Shown here in pieces: positions 25,680 to 34,871 of a stretch of DNA of 54,705 bases. The notes under the pieces are model-generated. The model had not been told where the DNA came from and made no database searches. It saw nothing but the letters and a program-made list of their open reading frames with translations. This DNA is from Verrucomicrobiota bacterium. Lineage in GTDB: Bacteria > Verrucomicrobiota > Verrucomicrobiia > Verrucomicrobiales > DEV007. Location of the stretch: positions 1 to 54,705 of the forward strand of contig DAOUQC010000025.1 of assembly GCA_030625775.1 (NCBI GenBank). Reading direction: 5' to 3'. Every line of letters starts with the position of its first letter. Positions within the stretch are counted from its first letter, which is position 1. The position numbers and the translations under genes are program-made.

Positions 25680-26210
25680 ATGGCCATTGTCGTCAAACGT
25701 CCAAAACTGACTTTCGGTGAGAAAATTTATCTCTCATCGATCGCCAAAGGTATGATGATTACCATTGGCCATTTCTGGCGTGCACTGTTCGGTAAGGGCA
25801 CGGTGACGATGCAGTATCCCGAAGAAAAATGGGATGAAAATCTACCGGAATACTATCGCGGGGCTCCCGCTTTGGTGACCGATGAGCAGGATCGCGAACG
25901 CTGTGTGGCTTGCCAGTTGTGTGAGTTTATTTGCCCGCCGAGAGCAATCACGATCACGCCGGAGGAGATTCCCTCGGATGATCAATGGGCGAAGGTGGAG
26001 AAACGCCCGCAGAAATTTGAAATCGACATGGCTCGCTGTATCTATTGCGGCTTTTGCCAGGAAGTGTGTCCGGAGCAGGCAATCTTTTTAAGGAAGGATT
26101 ACGCGATCACCGGGGTTTCTCGTGATGAGATGGTGCACGACAAAAAGAAGTTGTATGAAATCGGTGGAGTCCGCGAGGGACTGGTCAACAAATGGAACAA
26201 GCTGAAGTGA
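25680..26210 (+). CDS. nuoI: NADH-quinone oxidoreductase subunit I
   Basis: The 8-Fe ferredoxin subunit (176 residues) that carries clusters N6a and N6b between the NADH module and NuoB. Two 4Fe-4S motifs are complete: CVACQLCEFICPP and CIYCGFCQEVCPE, each C-x2-C-x2-C-x3-CP. An amphipathic N-terminal part (about 15-45) anchors the subunit to the membrane arm. Its TGA stop shares a base with the ATG of nuoJ, the same coupling as between nuoE and nuoF. Confidence 0.97.
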   Translation: MAIVVKRPKLTFGEKIYLSSIAKGMMITIGHFWRALFGKGTVTMQYPEEKWDENLPEYYRGAPALVTDEQDRERCVACQLCEFICPPRAITITPEEIPSDDQWAKVEKRPQKFEIDMARCIYCGFCQEVCPEQAIFLRKDYAITGVSRDEMVHDKKKLYEIGGVREGLVNKWNKLK

Positions 26211-26713
26211 TGCTGGATCTGTTGTTTTACATATTTTCCGCTATAGCGGTTGCTGGAGCACTCGGAGTGATTGTGAATAAAAATCCCGTGACCTCGGCTT
26301 TTTGTTTGATCGCGGCTTTCATTGGCTTGGCAGCTTTGTTCATCCAGTTGGATGCTTACTTGGTAGGCATCATCCAGATCCTGGTCTATGGCGGTGCGGT
26401 GATGGTTTTGTTTTTGTTCATTATCATGCTGATGGACATGGCGAGTGAAGAGCGGCGCAGGTTTGGTTTGGGGGCAGTAGCTGCCGGACTATTGGTGTCT
26501 GTTGTTTTTGTGGTGCAGTTGCTCCGGGTGCTGGGGGATTACAGTCCGGGTTCGAAAGTTCTGGGTGTTTTGCCCGCAGATGCTGCGACCGATGTTGAAC
26601 AGATCGGCAAATTGATGTTCACCCAGTATTATTTTCCGGTTCAAGTGGTCGGAGTGTTGCTGTTGATCGCGACGATCGGAGTGATTGTATTGAGCAAACG
26701 GGAGCTGAAATAA
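26210..26713 (+). CDS. nuoJ: NADH-quinone oxidoreductase subunit J
   Basis: Membrane subunit (167 residues, five helices) with the flexible third helix important for coupling electron transfer to proton pumping. The family phrase [50 protein letters not shown] is recognisable, including the conserved Y-GGA-MVLF stretch. Start at ATG 26210 overlaps the nuoI stop (TGATG) with GGA-rich sequence upstream; an in-frame ATG at 26192 would add six residues. nuoK follows after 16 bp. Confidence 0.95.
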   Translation: MLDLLFYIFSAIAVAGALGVIVNKNPVTSAFCLIAAFIGLAALFIQLDAYLVGIIQILVYGGAVMVLFLFIIMLMDMASEERRRFGLGAVAAGLLVSVVFVVQLLRVLGDYSPGSKVLGVLPADAATDVEQIGKLMFTQYYFPVQVVGVLLLIATIGVIVLSKRELK

Positions 26714-26729
26714 GAGAATTGAAAGAACA

Positions 26730-27053
26730 ATGGAGGTAACACTGAATCATTTCCTGTTTGTCAGCGGTCTGCTTTTTGCGATCGGGCTGGCGGGTGTGCT
26801 GGTGCGCCGGAATGTCATCGTGATCTTCATGTGCCTGGAGTTGATGCTGAGCGCAGCCAATCTTTCCCTGGTGGCTTTTTCCCGATTCAACCTGACGGAG
26901 TCGGGTGGGCCGGACTACAATGCGCAGGTGTTTCTCTTTTTTATCATTACGGTGGCAGCGGCCGAGGTGGCTGTGGGTCTGGCGATCATCGTGGCTTTGT
27001 ATCGTGCCAAGCAGACGACGGATGTCACCCAGATTAACTCGATGAAGAACTGA
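26730..27053 (+). CDS. nuoK: NADH-quinone oxidoreductase subunit K
   Basis: A 107-residue, three-helix membrane subunit related to MrpC antiporter subunits. The two buried glutamates of the family are present: Glu in [17 protein letters not shown] (helix 2) and Glu in [17 protein letters not shown] (helix 3). Length is typical. The gene starts with ATG and sits between nuoJ and nuoL with 16 and 13 bp gaps. Confidence 0.96.
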   Translation: MEVTLNHFLFVSGLLFAIGLAGVLVRRNVIVIFMCLELMLSAANLSLVAFSRFNLTESGGPDYNAQVFLFFIITVAAAEVAVGLAIIVALYRAKQTTDVTQINSMKN

Positions 27054-27066
27054 TCGGATTATTTTT

Positions 27067-28908
27067 ATGGAAGAACAGAATTTACCCTGGATCATTTTAT
27101 TGCTGCCGCTGTTGTCGGCGGTATCGATCCTGCTGTTCACGCGACGCAGTGGCAACATCAGTGCGCTTATTTCCACGGGTTCCGCTTTGATCACTCTGCT
27201 GTTGGGAGTGGTTTTGCTGAGAATGCCTGACGATGCGGTAGTGGCGGCTTTCCCGTGGTTGAACCTGAGCTCAAACTTCGTAGTCGAGATTGGATTCCAG
27301 ATCGATCAACTGAGTCGTGGCATGATGTTTGTGGTGACGGCCATCGGGGCAGCGGTACACGTATTTTCGCTGGCCTACATGAAGGATGACGAGGGCAAGG
27401 CGCGTTATTTTGCCGGGCTGTCCTTTTTCATGTTCTCGATGACGGGCATTGTTTTTGCCAACAACTTCGTGATGATGTTTGTTTTCTGGGAGCTGGTGGG
27501 ATTCAGTTCTTATGTGCTGATCGGGCATTGGTTCGAAAAGAACTCGGCGGCGGATGCGGCCAAAAAAGCATTTTTGACCAATCGCATTGGTGATTTTGGA
27601 TTCATGATCGGCATCCTGTTGGTCTGGGGGCTGACCAAGTCGATTTATTTTACACAAATTGCATCGGAGGTGGTTGATGAGCAGGTATTGGAAGGGGTGT
27701 CGAACGGCCTGCTGATGGCGATGGTTTTGTGTGTTTTTTGCGGAGCAATCGGGAAATCGGCACAGGTGCCGCTGCATGTGTGGCTGCCCGATGCGATGGA
27801 AGGCCCAACTCCGGTATCGGCTTTGATTCACGCAGCGACAATGGTGGCGGCCGGGGTTTACATGCTGGCGCGCATTTCATTTTTGATTCCGATGTCAGCC
27901 GGGGCAGGCGAAGTGATCGCCTGGATTGGAGCAATCACGGCTTTAATCGCGGCGCTGATGGCTTTGCAGCAGGATGACATCAAACGCATTCTGGCTTACT
28001 CGACTTTGTCACAACTGGGTTACATGGTGATGGCGGTGGGGATTCACGCGGCGGATGCGGCGATGTTCCATCTGTTCACGCATGCTTTTTTCAAAGCCTT
28101 GTTGTTCCTTGGATCGGGTGCGGTGATTTACGCCTGTCATCACGAACAGAATATCTGGAAGATGGGTGGTCTGGCTAAAAAAATGCCGATCACTTTTGTG
28201 ACCTTTGTCATCGGCACGGCGGCTTTGATGGGTTTGCCTTTTGTGACCTCCGGTTTCTTCAGTAAAGAGGCCATTCTCGGTGCCGCCCTGCATGGTCACA
28301 AAGCTTTGTTTGTGATTGCCGCATTCATTGTGTTGCTGACAGCCTTTTATATGACCCGTCTGATTGTGGTGGCTTTTCTTGGCAAGGATCGCAGTGACAA
28401 TGCGGCAAAAGCAAAAGAGGTGCCGGCGCTGATGTGGGTGCCGCTGGTGCTTTTGGCAGTGCCGTCAGTGGTGGCAGGTTATGAGTTTTTCTATAAAGGT
28501 ATGAAATTGAGTCCGATGTCTCCCGCGCACGAGGGGCCTGTCAATGTGTGGTTGATTGTGATTTCAGCGGCAATGCTGGTTTTTGGGATCGGCATGGCTT
28601 TCTGGGGATACCGGGGTGAGAGTACAGAGCCGATGCGCTTGAATCGTATTGCGCAGGTTTTTGCCCACAAGTTCTACATTGATGAAGCTTACGCGTGGTT
28701 GATCAAGGTTTTCCAGGATGGTCTGGCTGCTTTCACCAACTTTTTCGACCGGGCGGTTCTCGACGGGGTGATTGCCCGGCTTCCTGCGGCGGGGGCTTTT
28801 CGTCTGGGCTCGGTGATGCGGCGTTTGCAGAGCGGTAATCTGCAATCTTATGGTTTTCTTTTTGGTCTGGGTGCGGTGCTGATAATTTATCTGGTAGTTT
28901 TCAAATAA
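27067..28908 (+). CDS. nuoL: NADH-quinone oxidoreductase subunit L
   Basis: The largest antiporter-like proton-pumping subunit (613 residues, about 16 helices with the long lateral helix near the C-terminus). Typical sequences: FVFWELVGFSSYVLIGHW (essential Glu), KSAQVPLHVWLPDAMEGPTPVSALIHAATMV (conserved Lys, Trp-Leu-Pro-Asp and His) and DDIKRILAYSTLSQLGYM. Length matches the family. It is followed by nuoM after 46 bp, the largest gap inside the operon. Confidence 0.97.
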   Translation: MEEQNLPWIILLLPLLSAVSILLFTRRSGNISALISTGSALITLLLGVVLLRMPDDAVVAAFPWLNLSSNFVVEIGFQIDQLSRGMMFVVTAIGAAVHVFSLAYMKDDEGKARYFAGLSFFMFSMTGIVFANNFVMMFVFWELVGFSSYVLIGHWFEKNSAADAAKKAFLTNRIGDFGFMIGILLVWGLTKSIYFTQIASEVVDEQVLEGVSNGLLMAMVLCVFCGAIGKSAQVPLHVWLPDAMEGPTPVSALIHAATMVAAGVYMLARISFLIPMSAGAGEVIAWIGAITALIAALMALQQDDIKRILAYSTLSQLGYMVMAVGIHAADAAMFHLFTHAFFKALLFLGSGAVIYACHHEQNIWKMGGLAKKMPITFVTFVIGTAALMGLPFVTSGFFSKEAILGAALHGHKALFVIAAFIVLLTAFYMTRLIVVAFLGKDRSDNAAKAKEVPALMWVPLVLLAVPSVVAGYEFFYKGMKLSPMSPAHEGPVNVWLIVISAAMLVFGIGMAFWGYRGESTEPMRLNRIAQVFAHKFYIDEAYAWLIKVFQDGLAAFTNFFDRAVLDGVIARLPAAGAFRLGSVMRRLQSGNLQSYGFLFGLGAVLIIYLVVFK

Positions 28909-28954
28909 CAGACTGAGCTGAATTTTTTCGAGTGATATTTATTCCTTTAATACT

Positions 28955-30502
28955 GTGACATTGTTAGAAGCCATCATTGCTATTCCTATCGTAGCCGCAC
29001 TAGCGATTGCGTTTGGATCGCCGACGCGTCCGACTGCGATGGCAGCCGCAGCGATTAATTTGCTATTGATCCTAATGGCCTTTGCTCAGTATGACTTGAG
29101 CGTGGAGGGTGTCTATCAGTTGGCGGGTTCGCATCCGATAATTACGGTGCCTTCTGTGGAGCAGCCGGGGGCTCAATCTATCTTGCTCGGATTATCAACG
29201 GGTGTGGACGGTATCAGTCTGGTCTTATTATTGCTTACGGGTTTGGTGACGCTGGCGGCGGTATGGGTGAGCCCGGCGGAGGATCAGATCAAGGGGAGTA
29301 AACGTTTGTATTACTTGTCATCCCTGTTGATATCGGCCGGAGCCCTCGGGGCATTCTGCTCAACCGATTTGTTTTTCTTTTTCGCCTTTCACGAACTGGC
29401 GCTGATCCCGACTTTCCTGATGATCGGTATTTTTGGCAGCGGGCCGAACCGGGTGCGGGTGGCTTGGAAAATGACGATTTATCTGGGAGTGGGTAGCATG
29501 ATCCTGCTGGCGGGGCTGGTGGCTTTGTTTGTGGCTTTAGGCGGTCAGAGTTTGCAGTTTGGGGACCTTCAGGGCTGGGCAAATGCCCCTGCGGCGATTG
29601 CGAGTGCTTCTTTGGAAAACGGGATCTTCCTGACCTTGTTGATTGGTTTTGGAATTCTGGTTTCGCTGTTTCCTTTCCACACCTGGGCCCCCGAGGCTTA
29701 CGCCACGGCTCCGACGCCAACGGCGATGCTGCATGCCGGGGTATTGAAAAAATTCGGTCTTTACGGTTTGATTCGCATTGCGCTGCCGATGCTGCCCAAT
29801 GGAGCGGCTCACTGGCAGACTTTGTTGCTGGTGTTGTTGGTAGGCAATATTCTTTATGTGGGTTACGTGACGATGGCCCAGAAGCGTTTTGACCTGATGC
29901 TGGGCAACTCTTCTGTGATGCACATGGGTTATGCTTTTCTCGGCATTGCATCCTTGAATGTGATTGGGGTGCAAGGGGCGGTGTTGCTGATGTTTGCCCA
30001 CGGAATCTCGATCGCCTTGCTGTTTGCCTTGAACGGGCATTTGCGCAAACGTTTTGGTACGCTGGAATTTGACCGCATCGGAGGGGGGCTGGGTAAGCTG
30101 CTGCCCACGCTGGGTTTGTTGTTTGGATTTGCGATTATGGCATCGATCGGCTTGCCAGGTTTTGCCAATTTTGCCGCGGAGGTGATGATCTTTTTTGGTG
30201 GTTTTGCCGGGCTGTATTCACAGCAGGAGGGGATCGTGATCGGGCCGGTTCAGATCGCCACCATGTGCGCTATCTGGGGAGTAGTCATTTCGGCGGTTTA
30301 CGGTTTACGGGCTTACCGGAATTTGTTCATGGGACCGCTTCCGGATTCGAGCAAAGAGCGGAAACTGGTGGACTTGACGCTTGCCGAACGCTTGCCCCTG
30401 ATTCTGTTGATTGTGGCTTTGTTGGTGATCGGTTGTGCTCCCGGTCTGTTAATTAAATATCTCATTCCGAGCATTGAAAACATTTCCCACTTAGCTGGAT
30501 AA
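28955..30502 (+). CDS. nuoM: NADH-quinone oxidoreductase subunit M
   Basis: Antiporter-like proton-pumping subunit (515 residues, about 14 helices). Landmarks are FFFFAFHELALIPTFLMIGIFG (key Glu in helix 5), SLFPFHTWAPEAYATAPTPTAMLHAGVLKKFGLYGLIRI (Lys of the broken helix) and the H-rich core FAHGISIALLF. The start is a GTG at 28955; no ATG fits before the conserved N-terminus, and a TTG at 28961 is an alternative. nuoN follows after 5 bp. Confidence 0.96.
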   Translation: MTLLEAIIAIPIVAALAIAFGSPTRPTAMAAAAINLLLILMAFAQYDLSVEGVYQLAGSHPIITVPSVEQPGAQSILLGLSTGVDGISLVLLLLTGLVTLAAVWVSPAEDQIKGSKRLYYLSSLLISAGALGAFCSTDLFFFFAFHELALIPTFLMIGIFGSGPNRVRVAWKMTIYLGVGSMILLAGLVALFVALGGQSLQFGDLQGWANAPAAIASASLENGIFLTLLIGFGILVSLFPFHTWAPEAYATAPTPTAMLHAGVLKKFGLYGLIRIALPMLPNGAAHWQTLLLVLLVGNILYVGYVTMAQKRFDLMLGNSSVMHMGYAFLGIASLNVIGVQGAVLLMFAHGISIALLFALNGHLRKRFGTLEFDRIGGGLGKLLPTLGLLFGFAIMASIGLPGFANFAAEVMIFFGGFAGLYSQQEGIVIGPVQIATMCAIWGVVISAVYGLRAYRNLFMGPLPDSSKERKLVDLTLAERLPLILLIVALLVIGCAPGLLIKYLIPSIENISHLAG

Positions 30503-30507
30503 ACGAC

Positions 30508-32010
30508 ATGCCTGCTTATTATTTGGAAATCATCGTTGTTGTTCTGGGTTTGACTGTCCTGATGGTCGAGACCTTTGTTTCGTTGCGCGACAAGCGTTCG
30601 CTGGGTTGGCTTGCGATCCTTGGATTGCTGGTGGTGCTGGTTTTGAATTTCACGGTGGTTGAGACCGGAGGAGAAGGGGGCAACACGCCATTTTGGTCTT
30701 TCTATGTGATGGATATACCGGCACAGTGGTTCAAGGGGCTTGCTTTGCTGGCAACGATTTTTGTCATCCTGATGTCGGTGGATTTCAGCCGGGTATTGAG
30801 CAAAGGGATCTGTCCGGAGGTAGAAGACGATGGAGTTGATGATTGTGCTGAAAACCAGGTAGCACTCAGTGAGTTTTTCGCCCTGCCGATATTTATTTGT
30901 GCGGGAATGATGTGGATGGCTTCGGCGCATCACCTGGTGAGTATTTTTGTGGCATTGGAAACCGTGACGATTGGCTTTTATGTCATCGTCGCATTTATGC
31001 GGCGCAACGTAGGCTCACTGGAAGCAGGGGTGAAATACCTTATTCTCGGTGCGCTTTCCACCGGCTTTCTGGTTTACGGTTTTGCCTGGTTGTTCGGGGT
31101 GACCGGAGAAATGGAACTGGGAGCGATTGCCGACGCTTTGAATGCGCCGGACGTCCATCGCACGGGGGCTTTGTTTGCCTTTGCCTTGATCCTGATAGCC
31201 TTGTGTTTTAAAATCGGTGCCGTGCCGTTCCAGATCTGGATACCGGATGTTTATCAAGGTGCACCAATGCCGGTAACGGCTTTTCTGTCAGTGGGCTCGA
31301 AGGCTGCGGGCTTTGTCATTCTGTTACGCTTGCTGGAGCCTTTCATGGCTAGTGAGATGCTTAACGCCAACGTCACTTCGGTTCTGGTCATCATCGCTGC
31401 TGCCACGATTTTATTTGGAAATCTCGCGGCTCTACCACAGACAAACTTCAAGCGTTTGCTCGCTTATTCGAGTGTTTCCCATGCAGGTTTTTTATTGATG
31501 GCGGTGGCTAGTGCTCCGGCACATCCTGGGGTGGTCAGTCCGGTGGCTGCAGTATCGTATTATCTCGCTGCCTATCTGATGATGACGATGCTCGCATTTT
31601 TGATCATGAACCTGATCAGGGTGCAACGTGGTGATGAGAATCTGGAAGCCTATAAGGGGCTGGCTAAATCATCGCCATTTTTAGCTTTTGCAATGCTGGT
31701 GGCGATGGCGTCTTTGGCAGGGGTGCCGCTGACGGCGGGTTTTGTTGGCAAATTTTGGGTGTTTGTGCTCGCCTTGCAGGAAAAGCATTATTATCTGGTG
31801 GCTTTTGGCGTGATCGGCGCAGCTGCCGGGTTTTACTATTATCTGAAAATTGTGAAATCAATGTATTGGGACTCACCGGCAGATGCGGGCAGCTCTGCAG
31901 CCGTTCCTGTTGTGGTAGCCTGGCCGACCCGGATCGCCATTGTGCTACTGGTGGTGGGAGTCTTCTATTTCGGGGTGAATCCCGGAGCTTTGCTCAGTTT
32001 GTTCCTTTGA
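30508..32010 (+). CDS. nuoN: NADH-quinone oxidoreductase subunit N
   Basis: Third antiporter-like subunit (500 residues, about 14 helices). Typical runs: LVSIFVALETVTIGFYVIVAFMRR (key Glu), EAGVKYLILGALSTGFLVYGFAWLFG, KIGAVPFQIWIPDVYQGAPMPVTAFLSVGSKAAGF and the NFKRLLAYSSVSHAGFLLMAV helix. An acidic, Cys-containing insertion (about 100-120, CPEVEDDGVDDCAEN) between helices is unusual and could be a local disulfide loop. Last gene of the nuo operon; the next start is 123 bp on. Confidence 0.95.
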   Translation: MPAYYLEIIVVVLGLTVLMVETFVSLRDKRSLGWLAILGLLVVLVLNFTVVETGGEGGNTPFWSFYVMDIPAQWFKGLALLATIFVILMSVDFSRVLSKGICPEVEDDGVDDCAENQVALSEFFALPIFICAGMMWMASAHHLVSIFVALETVTIGFYVIVAFMRRNVGSLEAGVKYLILGALSTGFLVYGFAWLFGVTGEMELGAIADALNAPDVHRTGALFAFALILIALCFKIGAVPFQIWIPDVYQGAPMPVTAFLSVGSKAAGFVILLRLLEPFMASEMLNANVTSVLVIIAAATILFGNLAALPQTNFKRLLAYSSVSHAGFLLMAVASAPAHPGVVSPVAAVSYYLAAYLMMTMLAFLIMNLIRVQRGDENLEAYKGLAKSSPFLAFAMLVAMASLAGVPLTAGFVGKFWVFVLALQEKHYYLVAFGVIGAAAGFYYYLKIVKSMYWDSPADAGSSAAVPVVVAWPTRIAIVLLVVGVFYFGVNPGALLSLFL

Positions 32011-32133
32011 GGCAAAAACCTTCAGCCTCCTTTCTCATCCTTGCGAAAAAAACGGGAATCCTGTAATCTGGCATTGCCTGATGAAGTTTCATTTGGTACG
32101 CTTTCGTCTCTAAGCACTAAACAAAGAATTTGC

Positions 32134-32799
32134 ATGGCAGAAAAGAAAAAAAATGGCTGCATGAGTTGTCTGGTAACCCTGGTTTTACTTGGGGTGATTG
32201 CGGTGATGTTATTAGGAGCTGCGGGGGCAATGTTATATACAAATCGGGAAAAGCTGGGTATCCCTTCTTTGGAAGAGATGAAAAAACAGCTTAATGAAGC
32301 TGTCGAGAATGCCGAATCGGGCAAAGGCTTTTCGGGGAGTGCGGGAAAGTTGCAGCAAGTTGACGCTCAGAAATTAAATGAAGAATTAAAACGTGATGAT
32401 GTGCTGGTAATGGTGAGCTACTCTGCCGATTGGTTTGAGCCATGTCGGCAGATGAGACCTGATCTGGAGCGCTTGGCATGGAAATATGGAGATAAGGTGG
32501 TGATATTGGATATCCATGTTGATGAAGAGCCAGCCCTGGCAAAAAAAAATAAGGTCGAAATTATACCGAATTTCCGTTTGATGTATCAGGGTAAAGAGCT
32601 TGCCAAGGCTGAAGGCCATGTGCCATTTTCAGTTCTTGAAACCATGGTGATGCAGTATGAAAAAGTTTTGGAAGGCAGTGCCAGTAGGGCTCTTGTGATG
32701 CCCGATGGAGGGGTGATTGAACCAGGATCAGGAAAGTGGGTGCCGGAGGGGTTTTCTAAAACCATGCCAACCGGTAAGCCTAAACAGGAGTCTAAATAA
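32134..32799 (+). CDS. Membrane-anchored thioredoxin-fold protein with degenerate active site
   Basis: 221 residues: one membrane helix at about 12-36 after a short basic N-terminus with C9-M-S-C12, then an amphipathic helix (about 44-62) and a thioredoxin-like domain (about 75-180). The fold is shown by VMVSYSADWFEPCRQMRPDLERLAWKY (91-118), by VVILDIHVDEEPALAKKNKVEIIPNFRLMYQGKEL and by the cis-proline (P145). The usual WCGPC is W100-F-E-P-C104, so only the second active-site cysteine remains and ordinary dithiol oxidoreductase chemistry is not possible. The tail (180-221) is polar. Start at ATG 32134. The stop TAA shares a base with the next gene's ATG, so the two proteins are probably made together. 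Confidence 0.8.
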   Translation: MAEKKKNGCMSCLVTLVLLGVIAVMLLGAAGAMLYTNREKLGIPSLEEMKKQLNEAVENAESGKGFSGSAGKLQQVDAQKLNEELKRDDVLVMVSYSADWFEPCRQMRPDLERLAWKYGDKVVILDIHVDEEPALAKKNKVEIIPNFRLMYQGKELAKAEGHVPFSVLETMVMQYEKVLEGSASRALVMPDGGVIEPGSGKWVPEGFSKTMPTGKPKQESK

Positions 32800-34844
32800 T
32801 GAGTGACAAGGTGAAAGTCAGTGCGCCTTGGCGGCAAGGGAATGATCAAGACTCCTCGGTAGAGGGTGCCGGGGATAAAGCAAATTTGCTGCAGGTACCC
32901 TGTCCGGTTTGTGGACAGGCTTTGGCGCTTGGGCGCGAATATCTGGGAGGCCATTGTTTGTGTTCAGTTTGTGATGGGCTCATGCTGGTGAGTTTGAAGA
33001 AGGGGGTGGGGGGCGCCATGGGGGTAGTTGCCGAAAAAGTGGATAAGATGACGGGTGAAAAAATGACGGGCTCTGCTCCGGTTTCTTCTCCGGAAGCAGG
33101 GGGGGGATCGATGGATGAAGATTGGGAGAATACCAGGCCAGTAAAAATGTGGTCAGGTTCACCGGGGGAAAAACAAGCGGATGATGACTACGAGGACCTG
33201 GGGGCTACTATGCCGGTTCCGACTGTAGGGCAAGATCATGATGACGATGATGACTACGAGGATCTGGGGGTTACCATGCCGGTTCCTACTGTCGTGAAAG
33301 ACCATGGCGTAGGGTTGGGGGCTACTATGCCAGTGCCAACTGTAGCAAAGGATTCAGTGAAGGGGGGCACTGATGAGGACTGGGAACTGACCGCTCCTTC
33401 ACATTCCCAGCCAACGGCACCAAAAGCTGTATCAAATGAAGGGGGGGCTCCATGGAGTAAAATGGCCACTGGCAAACAAGGAATAAAACTTGCTCCTCCG
33501 AGTGGGCAGTCAGGTAAAATTTCAGCAAAAGCTCCATCACCTACATCGGGAGCGGTGCCAACTGCAACCACCCCCCCGACCAAAGCTCCTGCGCCGACTA
33601 CGGGTTCCGTACCTACTTTGGATTCAGGGCAGGTGGAGGCAAGGCTAGCGCATGAACAGGGAGGGCCGCCTACGTGGCAGCCTCCAGGAGTAAGTGCGCC
33701 GATAGAGAAAGAGGGGCAATTACAGAAGGGGAAGGCAAAGGCAGATAAAGCGGTGAAAGAGAAAAAGAGTAACCCTTTTGGAAACAAGCCTTCGGCAGCA
33801 GAGGTGAAAAAGAAGAAGGTCAAGCGCAAGGCGAAAAGCCATAAAGGCCTGGTATTTGTGATGTTGATTTTCTTGCTGTTGTGTACGGCGACCGCTGTGT
33901 TTATTGTGGCCCCAGGCCTCATCCCTTACGGACTGGAGGCAAGAGAGGTTGTTGATGGGAAGATAGATGAAGCCAAGGGCCAAATCGAGGGATTGCTGGC
34001 TGAGCGAGCGATGAATGCGGATGCATCAACTGACTCTCGGGATGGAACTGTGGTCGATTTGATGCCGAGTGCAGGTGGCGGAGGTGCAGGTGGCGGAGGT
34101 GCAGGCGAGGCTGGAGCCGCGGGTGAAGTTGTGGACAAGGCGCCTGTGCTTACTCCGGAGAGAGATAAAGCTTTGCGAAAATTGCTGGAACAGGAGGGGG
34201 AGAAGGTGATCCGGAGTTTTTACGGAGCTTCTACGGTGGATGAAAAATTGGCCTTTGTAGTCAATTCTGATGAGGCTCGCATCGATATGGAGAAATATTT
34301 TTCAAATAAGGATGCACTTGCCACGGTTCGCTCGGTCATGTTCAGGGGAGGGACTCGGGATTCTGGGACCGGGTATTATTACGGTGTATTTGATGTAATT
34401 GAGAATGAAAATGGAGACATCCATCGCTGGTGCGTGGTAGATCCCGGGACGGGGCTTTATCAGGTGGACTGGATTATATACCGTCAAATTGCTGCTTCAG
34501 AACTAGGAGCGTTTTTGGAAGTGCCTGCAGCAGAGGGGGTGACACAAAGTTTTCATATGTTGTTAAAGGTGGAGGGGAATGTTTCGGCAGACGACAGTCC
34601 GTGGTTTGATGATGTGGTAAAGGTGGGATTACAAGTGCCGATGATCAGTTCGAGGTGGTATTCGGTTTTGATGAAAAAACCTCTCGCGGAAAGTTCAGGG
34701 CTTACCACGGAGCTGGCAAATAACCGCATGACAATGGCAGTGGTCGAGATTGCATGGATTCCTGGAGATAAGAATCCTGACAAACGATTGCCGGCAATTG
34801 TCGGAATTAAGCGATGGGGGGCTTGGGCTCGCGATAATTTTTAA
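32799..34844 (+). CDS. Zinc-ribbon / low-complexity / single-TM protein with repeated T-x-P motifs
   Basis: I do not recognise this 681-residue protein as a known family. It has a zinc-ribbon-like N-terminus (CPVC at 35-38, HCLCSVC at 52-58) and a long acidic, Pro/Thr-rich linker (85-300). The linker contains related short motifs: DEDWENTRP (106-114), DDDYEDLGATMPVPTV (128-143), DDDYEDLGVTMPVPTV (150-165), GLGATMPVPTV (172-182) and DEDWELTAP (192-200). A Lys-rich stretch (305-348) leads to one membrane helix (350-371). After it come a Gly-rich spacer (425-440) and a C-terminal domain (450-681) with a pattern like a compact beta-rich fold. The Lys-rich side suggests the N-terminal 350 residues are cytoplasmic. 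Coupled by a 1-base overlap to the thioredoxin-like gene before it. Confidence 0.72.
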   Translation: MSDKVKVSAPWRQGNDQDSSVEGAGDKANLLQVPCPVCGQALALGREYLGGHCLCSVCDGLMLVSLKKGVGGAMGVVAEKVDKMTGEKMTGSAPVSSPEAGGGSMDEDWENTRPVKMWSGSPGEKQADDDYEDLGATMPVPTVGQDHDDDDDYEDLGVTMPVPTVVKDHGVGLGATMPVPTVAKDSVKGGTDEDWELTAPSHSQPTAPKAVSNEGGAPWSKMATGKQGIKLAPPSGQSGKISAKAPSPTSGAVPTATTPPTKAPAPTTGSVPTLDSGQVEARLAHEQGGPPTWQPPGVSAPIEKEGQLQKGKAKADKAVKEKKSNPFGNKPSAAEVKKKKVKRKAKSHKGLVFVMLIFLLLCTATAVFIVAPGLIPYGLEAREVVDGKIDEAKGQIEGLLAERAMNADASTDSRDGTVVDLMPSAGGGGAGGGGAGEAGAAGEVVDKAPVLTPERDKALRKLLEQEGEKVIRSFYGASTVDEKLAFVVNSDEARIDMEKYFSNKDALATVRSVMFRGGTRDSGTGYYYGVFDVIENENGDIHRWCVVDPGTGLYQVDWIIYRQIAASELGAFLEVPAAEGVTQSFHMLLKVEGNVSADDSPWFDDVVKVGLQVPMISSRWYSVLMKKPLAESSGLTTELANNRMTMAVVEIAWIPGDKNPDKRLPAIVGIKRWGAWARDNF

Positions 34845-34871
34845 CCGAGCAGCTATCCCGGTCTTCTTCTT

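Noticed and set aside
33180-33345. Possible tandem-repeat array or CRISPR-like pattern
   Set aside because: The repeated units are in frame within a coding sequence and encode the T-x-P motifs; there are no uniform spacers. No CRISPR array was seen anywhere in the window.
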